Notes: generated from the letters alone by a model not told the origin. Shown: positions 1 through 8,901, numbered from the stretch's first letter. The stretch: 46,003 nucleotides of DNA from Opitutia bacterium UBA7374 (GCA_002469895.1 DKOA01000019.1:4616-50618); one strand, 5' to 3'. A program made the numbers and translations.

Positions 1-178
1 GAGGCGATCGTGAGTGAGTGGAATGGAGGATTTGGAATGCGTTTTTCGATGGGTCATCGGTTCGTCTGTTAGGTTGCGGGAAAGGAATGTGAGTGAAAAG
101 AGGAAAGTGCTTGAGCCTGACGCGGGGGCGATCATCTTCTTGCATCGGTCGCAGTTTGTGGCCGATGCTTTTGAATCA

Positions 179-1105
179 ATGGAAGACGTTATCATACTTG
201 GAACCGGTTGCGCCGGATTGACCGCAGCCATTTACACGGGCCGTGCCCAATTGAATCCGCTCGTTCTGGAGGGCACGCAACCGGGAGGTCAATTGACGAC
301 TACCTCGGAGGTGGAAAATTTTCCGGGTTTCCCGGAGGGGATCGACGGGTTTGCCATGATGGACAATCTGCGCAAGCAGGCGGCCCGTTTCGGGGCGCGT
401 TATGCGCATGCCAAGGTGGACCGGATCGAGATGGCGGACGGGGTCAAGCGTCTGGTCTGTGGAGAGCAGAGCTATGAGGCAAAGGTTGTGATCGTGGCAA
501 CGGGAGCGCGTCCGCGCTTGCTCGGGATACCGGGGGAGGAGGAAATGTTCGGGGGCAAGGGCGTGACCACTTGTGCGACTTGCGATGGAGCTTTTTACCG
601 CGACATGGATGTGGTGGTTGTCGGCGGGGGAGACTCGGCCTGTGAAGAGGCGTTATTTTTGACTCGTTTTTGCTCGAAGGTGACTTTGATACACCGCCGG
701 GATTCGCTGCGCGCTTCGCAGATTATGGCGGAGCGGGCGACCACGCACGAGAAGATCGAGATGGCCTGGAACACATTGCCGCAGGCGGTTATGGCGGACG
801 AGAAGGGCTTTGTTCGGGGAATGCGGGTAAAGGATGCGGTGAGTGGCGCGGAGCGGGAGATTCCCTGCAAGGGTGCCTTTATTGCCATCGGGCACATACC
901 GAATACAGATTTTGTCGAGGGCCTATTGGAGCGTGATGGGGATGGATACATCGTACCCGAAACGGGCAGTCAGGTGAAAACCGGTCTGGAGGGATTGTTT
1001 GCCGCGGGAGACTGTGTCGACCATGTCTACCGTCAGGCGATTACTGCGGCTGGTATGGGTTGCCAGGCGGCGATCGAGGCAGAGCGCTGGCTGGCTGAGC
1101 AATAG
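179..1105 (+). CDS. trxB: Thioredoxin reductase (NADPH)
   Basis: This 308-residue flavoprotein reduces thioredoxin with NADPH in the cytoplasm. The FAD-binding GTGCAGL motif lies at residues 8-14, the redox-active CATC pair is at Cys132/Cys135 and is followed by DGAFY, the NADPH-binding GGGDSACEEA motif follows, and the C-terminal FAD motif GLFAAGDC closes the protein. The length matches the family. The frame stays open for 55 codons upstream to position 14, but the family alignment starts at MEDVIILG, so I place the start at 179. It is the first of four closely spaced plus-strand genes (trxB, pdxH, histidinol phosphatase, lysA-like). No ribosome binding site stands out. Confidence 0.95.
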   Translation: MEDVIILGTGCAGLTAAIYTGRAQLNPLVLEGTQPGGQLTTTSEVENFPGFPEGIDGFAMMDNLRKQAARFGARYAHAKVDRIEMADGVKRLVCGEQSYEAKVVIVATGARPRLLGIPGEEEMFGGKGVTTCATCDGAFYRDMDVVVVGGGDSACEEALFLTRFCSKVTLIHRRDSLRASQIMAERATTHEKIEMAWNTLPQAVMADEKGFVRGMRVKDAVSGAEREIPCKGAFIAIGHIPNTDFVEGLLERDGDGYIVPETGSQVKTGLEGLFAAGDCVDHVYRQAITAAGMGCQAAIEAERWLAEQ

Positions 1106-1127
1106 TGGCAAACGGGGGGCATGTAGG

Positions 1128-1766
1128 ATGGATCTTTCTGAATTGAGGCAAAGTTATACGAAGGGTCGTTTCAGCGAGTCGGATCTGCTGGCGTCGCCCT
1201 TTGCACAGTTTGAAAAGTGGTTTCGTGAGGCCGAGTCGGCTCAACTGGAGGAGCCGAATGCAATGTGCCTGGCGACGGCTACGGCAGGGGGGCAGCCTTC
1301 GACCCGGATTGTTTTGCTCAAGGGATTTTCAGAAAAGGGTCTGGTCTTTTATACCAACTACGAGAGTCGCAAAGCGGGGGAGCTGGAGGCGAATCCGAAG
1401 GCGGGGGCGAATTTCCTCTGGTTGCCACTGCAGCGGCAAATCAATGTGGTCGGTTCGGTCGAACGGATCTCTCAGGAGGAGTCTCTGGAGTATTTTTTAT
1501 CGCGTCCACTGGGCAGCCGTTTGGGAGCATGGACCTCGCCGCAGAGTCAGGTGATCGAATCGCGCAAAGTACTGGAAGACCGACTGGAGGCGATGGAGCG
1601 CCGGTTTGGCGAGGACGAGGTTCCATTGCCGGACAACTGGGGCGGGTATCGTCTGGTACCAGAGGTATTTGAATTCTGGCAGGGTCGTCCGAATCGGCTG
1701 CATGACCGTTTTCGTTTTGAACAGGATGCTGCCGGCGCGTGGAAACCCGTGCGACTGGCTCCGTAA
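1128..1766 (+). CDS. pdxH: Pyridoxine/pyridoxamine 5'-phosphate oxidase
   Basis: This FMN-dependent oxidase makes pyridoxal 5'-phosphate, the last step of vitamin B6 synthesis and salvage. The 212 residues match the family length. The order of family blocks is intact: the N-terminal MDLSELRQSY start, the FMN-binding stretch TRIVLLKGF, FYTNYESRKAGEL, the substrate-loop region SRLGAWTSPQSQ, and the C-terminal FEFWQGRPNRLHDR signature. The start at 1128 is chosen because it gives the normal PdxH N-terminus; an in-frame extension to 999 runs back into trxB. It lies 22 bases after trxB and 3 bases before the next gene, so co-transcription is likely. PLP from this step would serve the LysA-like decarboxylase downstream, though that link is only contextual. 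Confidence 0.95.
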   Translation: MDLSELRQSYTKGRFSESDLLASPFAQFEKWFREAESAQLEEPNAMCLATATAGGQPSTRIVLLKGFSEKGLVFYTNYESRKAGELEANPKAGANFLWLPLQRQINVVGSVERISQEESLEYFLSRPLGSRLGAWTSPQSQVIESRKVLEDRLEAMERRFGEDEVPLPDNWGGYRLVPEVFEFWQGRPNRLHDRFRFEQDAAGAWKPVRLAP

Positions 1767-1769
1767 GTC

Positions 1770-2621
1770 ATGCGGGTAGATTGCCACATGCACACGCCGC
1801 TATGCGGTCATGCGGTGGGGGCGCCCCTGGAGTATGCTCTGGCTGCGCTGGATCGGAAGATCGATTTGATCACTTTCACTTGCCACATTCCGATGGAGTG
1901 GTCGGCTTTTGGGCAGGAAGGTATCCGCATGCCGTTGTCTGATTTGGATCGGTATATTGCGCTGATAGCGGACACGACAAAGAAGGCGGAGGCATTCGGG
2001 GTCGAGGTCTTGTGCGGGATTGAGGCGGAGGTGTTTCCGGATCTGGGGCATATGGAGCATATGGATGCGGTACTGGCGCGGCACCCGTGGGACTTTGTGC
2101 TCGGTTCCCTGCATGCCCATTGTTTGAGCTATGTGAGTTGGCTGAAGGAAAATAAAGTGAAGGAAGATCAGGGGAAGATAGATTGTTATTTTCGCCACCT
2201 GATCGATGGCGTGCAGTCCGGCCGCTATGATAGCATGTCGCATCCGGATGTGATCCGCACTTACGGGGTGGTCAATCAATTCGAGCCGGAGGCCCATGAA
2301 GCGGTCATCCGGGAGTTTTTGCAGACACTGGTTGAATCGGATGTTTGTATGGAGGTGAATACGAGTGGGCTGAACAAGGGCGACTTCGAGGTGCATCCGG
2401 ATCCGTTGATTATGGACTGGGCGGCCGAGGCCGGGGTCAAGCTGACGATGGGCTCGGATTCGCATCACCCGCTCTCGGTGGGGCAACACTTCGAGACGGT
2501 GCTGCCGCTGCTCCGCGAGAAAGGTTTTTGTGATCTTTATTACCATCGTCAGCGGGAGCGCATACGCATTGATCTGCCGGAGGGTCTGCCGGAAGAAGCC
2601 CCGCGACTGCTCCCGGACTGA
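1770..2621 (+). CDS. PHP-domain histidinol phosphatase
   Basis: A 283-residue PHP-domain metallophosphatase, most similar to the HisK/HisJ-type histidinol-phosphatases that dephosphorylate L-histidinol phosphate in histidine synthesis. The expected metal-binding motifs occur in order: HMHT near residues 6-9, a histidine in TCHIPMEW, GIEAEVF, GSLHAH, SHPDVIR and the terminal GSDSHHP. It starts 3 bases after pdxH stops. hisF lies in the same window at 21.9 kb but not in the same operon, so the histidine genes here are scattered. Other PHP phosphoesterases share this fold, so the substrate is inferred from overall resemblance; the family call is firm. Confidence 0.85.
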   Translation: MRVDCHMHTPLCGHAVGAPLEYALAALDRKIDLITFTCHIPMEWSAFGQEGIRMPLSDLDRYIALIADTTKKAEAFGVEVLCGIEAEVFPDLGHMEHMDAVLARHPWDFVLGSLHAHCLSYVSWLKENKVKEDQGKIDCYFRHLIDGVQSGRYDSMSHPDVIRTYGVVNQFEPEAHEAVIREFLQTLVESDVCMEVNTSGLNKGDFEVHPDPLIMDWAAEAGVKLTMGSDSHHPLSVGQHFETVLPLLREKGFCDLYYHRQRERIRIDLPEGLPEEAPRLLPD

Positions 2622-2680
2622 GGATTCATTTCTGACATGGCGCTTGCCAGTGCCCCGAGAGCGGTTTTCTTTGCTCTATC

Positions 2681-3946
2681 ATGTCGACCAGTCCCCCGAA
2701 CAGTTTTCTCGATGGAGCCACCGCAGGATCGATTGCGGCGTCTTTCGGCACGCCAGTCTATGTCTATGATAGCGAGACGCTGGAGGCGAATGCCCAAGCG
2801 GCCCTGGATTTTCCCAATGCTTATGGATTGACGGTTCGCTATGCGATGAAGGCGGCTCCGAATAGAGCGATTCTGAAGCAGTTTTGTGCAGCCGGGTTGC
2901 AGATTGATGCGAGTTCCGGTCATGAGGCGCGGCGGGCCATGGCAGCGGGCTTTCCCGCTGGGGCAATCAGCCTGAGCAGTCAGGAGTTACCCGAAGATTT
3001 TGATCAGCTGCATCGCCAGGGTGTGGCGATCAATGCCTGTTCCTTGCATCAGTTGGAACGATTTGGGGCGGCTTTTCCGGGCGGCGAGATCGGCTTGCGT
3101 TTTAATCCGGGTGCGGGGTCCGGGGGCAATAACCGAACCAATGTGGGGGGGCCTTCCTCGAGCTTTGGTATCTGGCATGCGTGGATCGATCAGGTGAAGG
3201 AAATGGTGGATCGATTCGGGCTGAAGGTGGTGCGCATTCATACGCATATTGGCTCGGGCAGTGATCCGGCAGTCTGGCAGACGATTGCGGGGATGAGTTT
3301 GGACTTGGTGCGACAGTTTGAGTCGGTGCACACCTTGAATTTGGGGGGTGGTTATAAAGTCGCGAGAATGGAAGACGAAGTGGGCACGGATCTGCAGGCC
3401 TGCGGCGCGCCGGTGGCGGAGAAGTTTCGTGAGTTCGCAGCGGAGACAGGCCGCGAAATCAAATTGGAGATTGAGCCGGGCACCTTTCTTCTGGCCAATG
3501 CCTGCAGCTTACTGGCGAAAGTGCAGGATAGGGTTTCGACCGGCTCGGAGGGCTACGAATTTATCAAACTGGATACGGGGATGACAGAGATCCTGCGTCC
3601 TTCTCTGTACGGTGCACAGCACCCCATTCGGATCGTTCAACAAGAGCCGCGGGCGGGTCAGCGCGCCTATGTGGTGGCGGGTCACTGTTGTGAATCGGGT
3701 GATATTCTGACGCCTGCACCGGGCGATCCGGAGTTGCTGGCTCCGCGTCTGCTTCCCCTGACTGAGATTGGCGATCTGTGTCTGATCGATGGGGTTGGTG
3801 CGTATTGCTCGGCGATGTCGACGAAGCACTACAACTCGTATCCGGAGGCAGCCGAAGTTCTCCTCGATGGGGATCGGCAACCGCATCTGATTCGGCGCCG
3901 CGAGGATCCCGAGGCGCTTTGGGCAAACGAAATACGGATAGACTAG
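2681..3946 (+). CDS. lysA: Diaminopimelate decarboxylase-type PLP enzyme
   Basis: A 421-residue fold-type III PLP decarboxylase, probably diaminopimelate decarboxylase, the last step of lysine synthesis. PLP would attach to Lys57 in YAMKAAPN. Further family motifs are the barrel histidine in HTHIGSGSD, the phosphate-binding NLGGGYKV, EPGTFLLANA, and the active-site cysteine motif CCESGDIL contributed by the partner subunit of the dimer. The C-terminal GVGAYCSAMSTKHYNSYP block is also typical. The sequence is divergent enough from textbook LysA that a related amino-acid decarboxylase cannot be ruled out. It sits 59 bases after the PHP phosphatase in the same direction. Confidence 0.82.
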   Translation: MSTSPPNSFLDGATAGSIAASFGTPVYVYDSETLEANAQAALDFPNAYGLTVRYAMKAAPNRAILKQFCAAGLQIDASSGHEARRAMAAGFPAGAISLSSQELPEDFDQLHRQGVAINACSLHQLERFGAAFPGGEIGLRFNPGAGSGGNNRTNVGGPSSSFGIWHAWIDQVKEMVDRFGLKVVRIHTHIGSGSDPAVWQTIAGMSLDLVRQFESVHTLNLGGGYKVARMEDEVGTDLQACGAPVAEKFREFAAETGREIKLEIEPGTFLLANACSLLAKVQDRVSTGSEGYEFIKLDTGMTEILRPSLYGAQHPIRIVQQEPRAGQRAYVVAGHCCESGDILTPAPGDPELLAPRLLPLTEIGDLCLIDGVGAYCSAMSTKHYNSYPEAAEVLLDGDRQPHLIRRREDPEALWANEIRID

Positions 3947-4022
3947 GGGGCTGCTTTCCGGCTTGCCAGAAGGGCGTATTCGACGAAAAGTTCCCTACGC
4001 CCCACCTCTACTACCGTCGATT

Positions 4023-4298
4023 ATGTCCAGTGAGAATCCCCCGAGTCACCGTCGTTCCTGTTTACGCTTAACCCTGCTTCTGCTCGCCTTTTGGTTTGTC
4101 GCCAGTTTTGGCTCAGGCATCCTCTTCCGTGACTGGCTGGATGCAAACTTTCCCAGCGTGGGGCATGCGCCCTTCGGCTTCTGGATGGCGCAGCAAGGAT
4201 CGATCCTCTGCTTTGTTCTGCTCCTGATCGTTTATGCGGTTTTGATGAACCGCTTGGATAAGAAGCATGGCTATGGCGGAGAGGAGGATGCGGGATGA
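4023..4298 (+). CDS. DUF4212 small subunit of Na+/solute symporter
   Basis: A 91-residue membrane protein with two predicted membrane helices (about residues 15-35 and 55-75), separated by a short loop that includes FRDWLDANFP and FGFWMAQQGS, and a charged C-terminus. This is the pattern of the DUF4212 family, the small subunit always found upstream of VC_2705-type sodium:solute symporters. It overlaps the large-subunit start by four bases (ATGA), the usual sign of translational coupling. The start at 4023 is preferred over the longer open frame from 3963 because family members begin with a short polar segment before the first helix. Confidence 0.85.
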   Translation: MSSENPPSHRRSCLRLTLLLLAFWFVASFGSGILFRDWLDANFPSVGHAPFGFWMAQQGSILCFVLLLIVYAVLMNRLDKKHGYGGEEDAG

Positions 4299-6127
4299 GC
4301 CAAAATCTGCTTAATTTTATTTTTATCGGTCTATCCTTTGCGCTCTATATCACGATTGCATTTCGTTCACGCGCGGGATCAACGAAGGAGTACTACACGG
4401 CCGGCGGGGGCGTCTCGCCTTTTGCCAATGGGATGGCAACAGCGGCGGACTGGATGTCGGCAGCGACCTTTATATCGATGGCCGGAGCGGTGGCGATCAG
4501 CGGCTACGATGCGTCACGTTTTCTCATGGGATGGACCGGTGGCTTCGTCCTGCTGACGGTCCTGATGGTGCCGTATTTGCGGAAGTTCAACAAGGCAACG
4601 GTGCCTGACTTTATCGGTGATCGCTATTACTCGCGGCTGGCCCGTGCGGTAGCGGTGGTCTGTGCGATCTTTATTTGCATGACGTATATAATGGGTCAGA
4701 TGCGGGGGGTCGGTGTGGTCTTTTCGCAATTGTTCGGGATCGGGATTCCTGCCGGGGTGCTGGTTGGTGCGGGGATCGTCTTTTTCTACGCCGGTTTGGG
4801 CGGGATGAAAGGGATTACTTATACGCAGGTTGCGCAGTATTGCGTGATGGCCTTTTCTTATACCATACCAGCCATTTTTATCGCTATGGCACTGACCGGG
4901 AATGTGATCCCGCAGCTTGGTTTGATCGGCCAGTTTACGGCCGGTGGTGAGGCCGTGCCTTTTCTGGAAAAGTTAAACCGAATCAATACGGAATTGGGCT
5001 TCAGCGAATATACTTCGGGTAAGCTTTCACCGATCAATATGTTTTGTATCACGGCGGCCCTGATGTGTGGCACAGCCGGTCTGCCCCATGTCATCGTTCG
5101 TTTTTTTACGGTTAAGGATGTGCGGGCGGTGCGGAAGTCGGCTTGTTGGACGCTCGGCTTTATCGCGGTGATTTATTTAACGGCTCCGACGATTGGGGCC
5201 TTTTCACGGGTTAATTTGATTCAGAAGCTGAATGGTACGTCTTATGCGGAGGCGCCGAGTTGGTTTGCCGACTTTGAAAAGACCGGGCAGATGGCCTGGG
5301 TGGACAAGAATGGCGATGGGCGCATTCAGTATTTTGGACCGGGGAAATCGGAGGCAGGGACGTACAGCGTCTTTCAGGGGAAGGGGCCGACCTACCCCGG
5401 ATCGGATGCACCGGAGTCGCAGCTTACCGGTGTGCACGGACAGCGTTTGCTGGCGAATAAGGCGGATGACTCGAATCCGAATGAGCTATGGTTTGGCAAC
5501 GACATCATGGTCATGGCGAATCCGTATATGGCCGGCTTGCCGATGTGGGTGACGGCCTTATTGATGGCCGGCTGTATTGCGGCGGCGCTTTCCACGGCGG
5601 CGGGTCTGCTGCTCGTTCTCTCTACCTCGATCTCGCACGATTTGATGAAGAAGATCATCAAGCCCGACCTGTCTGACCGCGAGGAGGTGGCGTACGCGCG
5701 GGTGGCTTCCTTCGTGGCGCTGGCGGTGGCGGCTTATTTTGGGATCAATCCGCCCTCTGCCTTTATCGCCAAGACAGTGGCCTTCGCCTTTGGCCTGGCG
5801 GCCTCTTCCTTCTTTCCGACCCTGCTGATGGGGATCTTTTCTTCGCGGGTCAATCGCGCCGGGGGTATCGCTGGCATGATTGCCGGGATCACTTTTACCA
5901 GTGCATATATTGTGTACTTCCAGTTTCTCGGTGGGACGAGCGATCAGTATTTTTTCGGGATCACGCCGGAGGGTATCGGTTGTCTGGGGATGTTGATTAA
6001 TTTTGCGGTGACCGGTATGGTCAGTGCGGTGACTGCGCGTCCGCCGGAGGCGATTCGCGAGATGGTGGACAATATCCATATCCCGACGGGGGCCGGTGCG
6101 GCCAAGGAACACGACTTTGAAATCTAG
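4295..6127 (+). CDS. Sodium:solute symporter large subunit (VC_2705-type)
   Basis: A 610-residue SSS-family transporter with about 13 hydrophobic segments. The family hallmarks are visible: TKEYYTAGG near the N-terminus, ADWMSAATFISMAG, and a long run of glycine-rich helices. Between helices, at about residues 320-410, is a large hydrophilic insert with an EF-hand-like D-K-N-G-D-G stretch, which I recall as normal for this two-subunit subfamily. Such pairs usually take up acetate or other short carboxylates with Na+. acs lies 18 kb away in this window, which fits but does not prove acetate as the substrate. Translation is coupled to the DUF4212 subunit. The gene ends two bases before the convergent methyltransferase. 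Confidence 0.88.
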   Translation: MSQNLLNFIFIGLSFALYITIAFRSRAGSTKEYYTAGGGVSPFANGMATAADWMSAATFISMAGAVAISGYDASRFLMGWTGGFVLLTVLMVPYLRKFNKATVPDFIGDRYYSRLARAVAVVCAIFICMTYIMGQMRGVGVVFSQLFGIGIPAGVLVGAGIVFFYAGLGGMKGITYTQVAQYCVMAFSYTIPAIFIAMALTGNVIPQLGLIGQFTAGGEAVPFLEKLNRINTELGFSEYTSGKLSPINMFCITAALMCGTAGLPHVIVRFFTVKDVRAVRKSACWTLGFIAVIYLTAPTIGAFSRVNLIQKLNGTSYAEAPSWFADFEKTGQMAWVDKNGDGRIQYFGPGKSEAGTYSVFQGKGPTYPGSDAPESQLTGVHGQRLLANKADDSNPNELWFGNDIMVMANPYMAGLPMWVTALLMAGCIAAALSTAAGLLLVLSTSISHDLMKKIIKPDLSDREEVAYARVASFVALAVAAYFGINPPSAFIAKTVAFAFGLAASSFFPTLLMGIFSSRVNRAGGIAGMIAGITFTSAYIVYFQFLGGTSDQYFFGITPEGIGCLGMLINFAVTGMVSAVTARPPEAIREMVDNIHIPTGAGAAKEHDFEI

Positions 6128-6129
6128 CG

Positions 6130-6975
6130 CTAGGCTCCGGGCAGCCAGCGTGCCCAAGTGCCGCTGGGCACCGGCGCGGTGTCGGGTTGACCGGTGAGGA
6201 GCATTTCTCCGTGTTCGATTCGACCGGCGGGGAGTCGTTGGCGCAGAAGGTTGTGCAGTACGATGGGGGTGAATCCGGGGGTGTGGCTAGTCAGATAAAC
6301 GAAGGCGGGCTGTTTGCTGAGAACTGCGTTTACCCGCTCCAGAGTTTCGATCATGGCCTGTTCGATTTTGTAGAGCTCGCCGCCTTTGCCGCGTCCAAAG
6401 GAGGGCGGGTCGAGTAAGATGCCGTCGTAACGCCGACCGCGACGCTCTTCGCGCTGCAGAAATTTGTTAACATCATCGACGATCCAGCGGACGGGATGAT
6501 CTTCGAGTTGGTTGAGGGCGGCGTTTTCGCGGGCCCATTGGACCATGCCTTTGGAGGCGTCAACGTGGCAGCAATGGGCGCCGCCTTGTGCAGCGGCGAG
6601 GGTGGCGCCTCCGGAGTAAGCAAAGAGGTTGAGGAAGGTGAGGGGCTCCTGGCGTTGGGCGGTTTCCTTTGTGCAGTGCTCGCGCAGCCAGTCCCAGATG
6701 GAGCGGGTCTCGGGAAAGATACCGAGGTGGCCAAAGTCAGTGGTAGCCAGTTTCATGGTGACACCGTTGACCGTTGCCTGCCAGTCTTCGGGGAGCTGGT
6801 CGCGCCCCCGCCATTGTAATCCGTCTTTGCGGGAGAATTGAGCGACGGCTTGCGACCACTCGGCTGTTTTTTCCGGTTCCCAGACGGCTTGGGCGCAGGG
6901 TCGGTCGAGTATGTATTCACCGAATCGCTCGAGCTTGCGCCCATTTCCGCTGTCCAGCAGTGTGTAGTCATCCAT
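6130..6975 (-). CDS. RlmI-like class I SAM-dependent rRNA methyltransferase
   Basis: A 281-residue SAM-dependent methyltransferase of the COG1092 (RlmI/RlmK-like) group, which methylates 23S rRNA. SAM-binding motif I is NLFAYSGGATLAAAQ, followed by HVDASKGMVQWARENA, and the catalytic motif IV is ILLDPPSFGRGKGGE. The protein is shorter than RlmI (about 396 residues) because it lacks the N-terminal PUA RNA-binding domain; the first 80 residues form a small beta-rich region instead. Many bacteria carry this short version, whose exact target base is not established. It is convergent with the symporter, with a two-base gap and no room for a separate terminator. Confidence 0.8.
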   Translation of the reverse strand: MDDYTLLDSGNGRKLERFGEYILDRPCAQAVWEPEKTAEWSQAVAQFSRKDGLQWRGRDQLPEDWQATVNGVTMKLATTDFGHLGIFPETRSIWDWLREHCTKETAQRQEPLTFLNLFAYSGGATLAAAQGGAHCCHVDASKGMVQWARENAALNQLEDHPVRWIVDDVNKFLQREERRGRRYDGILLDPPSFGRGKGGELYKIEQAMIETLERVNAVLSKQPAFVYLTSHTPGFTPIVLHNLLRQRLPAGRIEHGEMLLTGQPDTAPVPSGTWARWLPGA

Positions 6976-7084
6976 GGGCTGAAAACTGTGGGAAACGAAC
7001 GGCGGTGTGAAGGTTTTATTGAGTCTTGTCAGGGAAGGGAATCGGTGTTGTGATTAAGTGAAACAGAGAATGTTGAAAGGATCT

Positions 7085-7606
7085 ATGCAATCGGTACTGG
7101 TATTAACCATCAGCGGGCCGGATCGCTCCGGACTGGTGGAGCGCCTGGCTGAAGTCGTGGCAAAATTCGGGGGCAACTGGGAGCATTGCCGAATGGCCCA
7201 TTTGGCCGGTCGATTTGTCGGTTTATTGCAGGTTTCTGTGCCGGGTGAAGGCCAACAGGATCTGGAAGTGGCCCTGCGCTGTATTGAGGGCCTCGACGTA
7301 ATGATTGCGGTGGGTGATGTTTCCGTGGGGGAACCCGCCTCGACGAGCGGTGCGATCGAGCTGGAGTTGCTGGGGAGCGATCATCCCGGCATTGTGCGGG
7401 ATGTCTTTCATGCCTTGGCGACAGTCGGGGTGAACGTGGAGAAGCTGTCTACGCGGACGTTTATGGGGCGTGATTCCGGCGGCATGCTTTTTGAGGCACG
7501 GGCGGTACTGGTTTGCGGGCCGGATGTAAATCTGGATGCACTTCGTCAGAAATTAGAGGCGATAGCGCAGGACATTATGGTGGAAGTCAGTTTGAAAAGA
7601 GGTTGA
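7085..7606 (+). CDS. Double ACT-domain protein, GcvR-like
   Basis: A 173-residue protein made of two ACT domains. The first begins LVLTISGPDRSGLVERLAEVV and the second LELLGSDHPGIVRDVFHAL; both carry the G-x-D-x-x-G-I/L ligand loop. This is the layout of GcvR, the accessory repressor of the glycine cleavage system in E. coli. Many bacteria that lack GcvA carry such proteins and their role there is uncertain; a small-ligand (amino-acid) sensor is the safe reading. I choose the ATG at 7085 because GAAAGG sits seven bases upstream; in-frame starts at 7058 (GTG) and 7070 (ATG) have no good ribosome binding site. Confidence 0.8.
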   Translation: MQSVLVLTISGPDRSGLVERLAEVVAKFGGNWEHCRMAHLAGRFVGLLQVSVPGEGQQDLEVALRCIEGLDVMIAVGDVSVGEPASTSGAIELELLGSDHPGIVRDVFHALATVGVNVEKLSTRTFMGRDSGGMLFEARAVLVCGPDVNLDALRQKLEAIAQDIMVEVSLKRG

Positions 7607-7638
7607 TTTCTACCTAGCTGAACCTAGAATGCAAATTA

Positions 7639-8406
7639 ATGCTATCCTTACTACCCTATTCTTTCCGCATTACATGCATCGCATGGATGTTGGCCCTTAT
7701 TCCCAGTTTGAAGGCAGAGTATCGGTCTTTTTCGAGTAGTGATGGTGTCACGATTGAAGCCGAACTGGTGGAAGCGACGAAAGAGAAGGTGACCATCCGT
7801 CGAACCGACGGAATGGTTTTCAAAGATGTGCCTCTATCGCGTTTCTCCGAAGCGGATCGACTTTATGTAGACCAATGGTTGGAGGAACAAAAGGCAATAG
7901 CGGCGACGCCGGATATCACTGCAGAATCCAAGCTTCGGCTCTATGTCTTGGCGGGCCGTGAAGAGGAAATCGTCGACAAAAACGATGACCGGATACGGTT
8001 CGTGCCCTACCGGCCGCAAGTGGTGATTCAGAGCGAGGAAAAGGAAACCGACTATCGAGCAGTCCGCGGCACGCTGGTTATTCTGGGCAATGGGATGAAC
8101 GATAATGATACCTACATTATTCTCCAGAGTCAGGATTTTGTCATGGATGTGCTGTCTCGGCAGAAGTCAATCTGGGAGGGCCAGAGCTTTCAATCCAGTT
8201 ACCATCTGGATAAAGGCGGGTACGGATACTGTGGTTACCTCCTGATTCTGCGTGACCGGGAAGGCCAGATTATCCTGAGCAAGGCTTCCAATTCTTCTTG
8301 GGAGCAGAATCCGAGACGAGTCCTTGCCGCGAAAAATTCATCCGGTTATAACGTGGAATTTACCCAAAGTAAGCAGCTCATGACAACTTTTGGTCTGCCC
8401 GAGTAA
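7639..8406 (+). CDS. Secreted SHD1 (SLA1 homology) domain protein
   Basis: A 255-residue protein with a Sec signal peptide (hydrophobic residues about 10-25, cleavage near SLKA-E). Residues 27-75 form an SLA1 homology domain 1-like module: YRSFSSSDGVTIEAELVE, then KVTIRRTDG, then VPLSRFSEADRLYVDQWL. Such modules are common in secreted proteins of Verrucomicrobia and Planctomycetes. The remaining 180 residues are beta-rich with no motif I recognise. The gene follows the ACT protein by 32 bases and converges on the DUF3127 gene. The molecular function is unknown; a role in envelope protein or peptide binding is possible but is inference. Confidence 0.6.
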   Translation: MLSLLPYSFRITCIAWMLALIPSLKAEYRSFSSSDGVTIEAELVEATKEKVTIRRTDGMVFKDVPLSRFSEADRLYVDQWLEEQKAIAATPDITAESKLRLYVLAGREEEIVDKNDDRIRFVPYRPQVVIQSEEKETDYRAVRGTLVILGNGMNDNDTYIILQSQDFVMDVLSRQKSIWEGQSFQSSYHLDKGGYGYCGYLLILRDREGQIILSKASNSSWEQNPRRVLAAKNSSGYNVEFTQSKQLMTTFGLPE

Positions 8407-8444
8407 TTGCTACGCATACGGCGCAGCGGTTTAACAAAGCGGCC

Positions 8445-8792
8445 TTAAAAAGGGACTTCTTCGTCGAGCACTTCATCACCCGGATCGAAGGGTGGTGGCT
8501 GATCGTCACTGGTGGGTGCTGCGCCACTCTCGGCCTCGACTTTCCAAGCCACGAGATTAACAAAGTATTTTCCGTTCCACTCGCGTCCGTTGATGTCGAA
8601 CGAGACTTTTACCTGATCGCCTTGTTTCAGTTTACCGACGAGTTCAACGCGTTCTTTGAGGCATTCAAATTTGATATCCTGGGGAAATTTTTCTGCGCCG
8701 TCATTGATCACGAATTCACGTTTATTGAATCCGCTGGCGAAGGTTTGTTCAGGAAAGATTTCTTTTACAGTACCGGTTAATTCGTAAGACAT
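8445..8792 (-). CDS. DUF3127 OB-fold-like protein with SSB-like acidic tip
   Basis: A 115-residue protein matching the DUF3127 pattern: MSYELTGTVKEIFPEQTF, then KREFVINDG, then GDQVKVSFDINGREWNGKYFVNLVAWKVE. The compact five-strand layout resembles an OB fold. After residue 90 there is a Pro/Asp-rich linker ending in DEEVPF, very close to the DDDIPF tip that single-stranded DNA-binding protein uses to recruit repair and replication partners. The start is set at 8792 because the domain begins there; an in-frame extension to 8852 adds 20 unrelated residues. The gene is divergent from the TonB receptor, with 151 bases between them. A nucleic-acid role is plausible but not demonstrated. Confidence 0.72.
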   Translation of the reverse strand: MSYELTGTVKEIFPEQTFASGFNKREFVINDGAEKFPQDIKFECLKERVELVGKLKQGDQVKVSFDINGREWNGKYFVNLVAWKVEAESGAAPTSDDQPPPFDPGDEVLDEEVPF

Positions 8793-8901
8793 ATTTGTAT
8801 TATTGGTAGGCTCTGGGCGTGCAGGCAAAGTTTTTTCGATAGTGATTGGCAAAACAATGAAAGTTCAGGGTCTGTTTAATGAGATTGATTCGCAAGTATT
8901 A

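Noticed and set aside
1800..2546. A 248-codon minus-strand frame opposite the histidinol phosphatase gene
   Set aside because: The plus-strand gene carries all PHP motifs; the antisense frame is His/Arg-rich and without domains.
8793..8852. N-terminal extension of the DUF3127 protein by 20 codons
   Set aside because: The extension does not belong to the domain, and the ATG at 8792 starts exactly at the conserved MSYELTG block.
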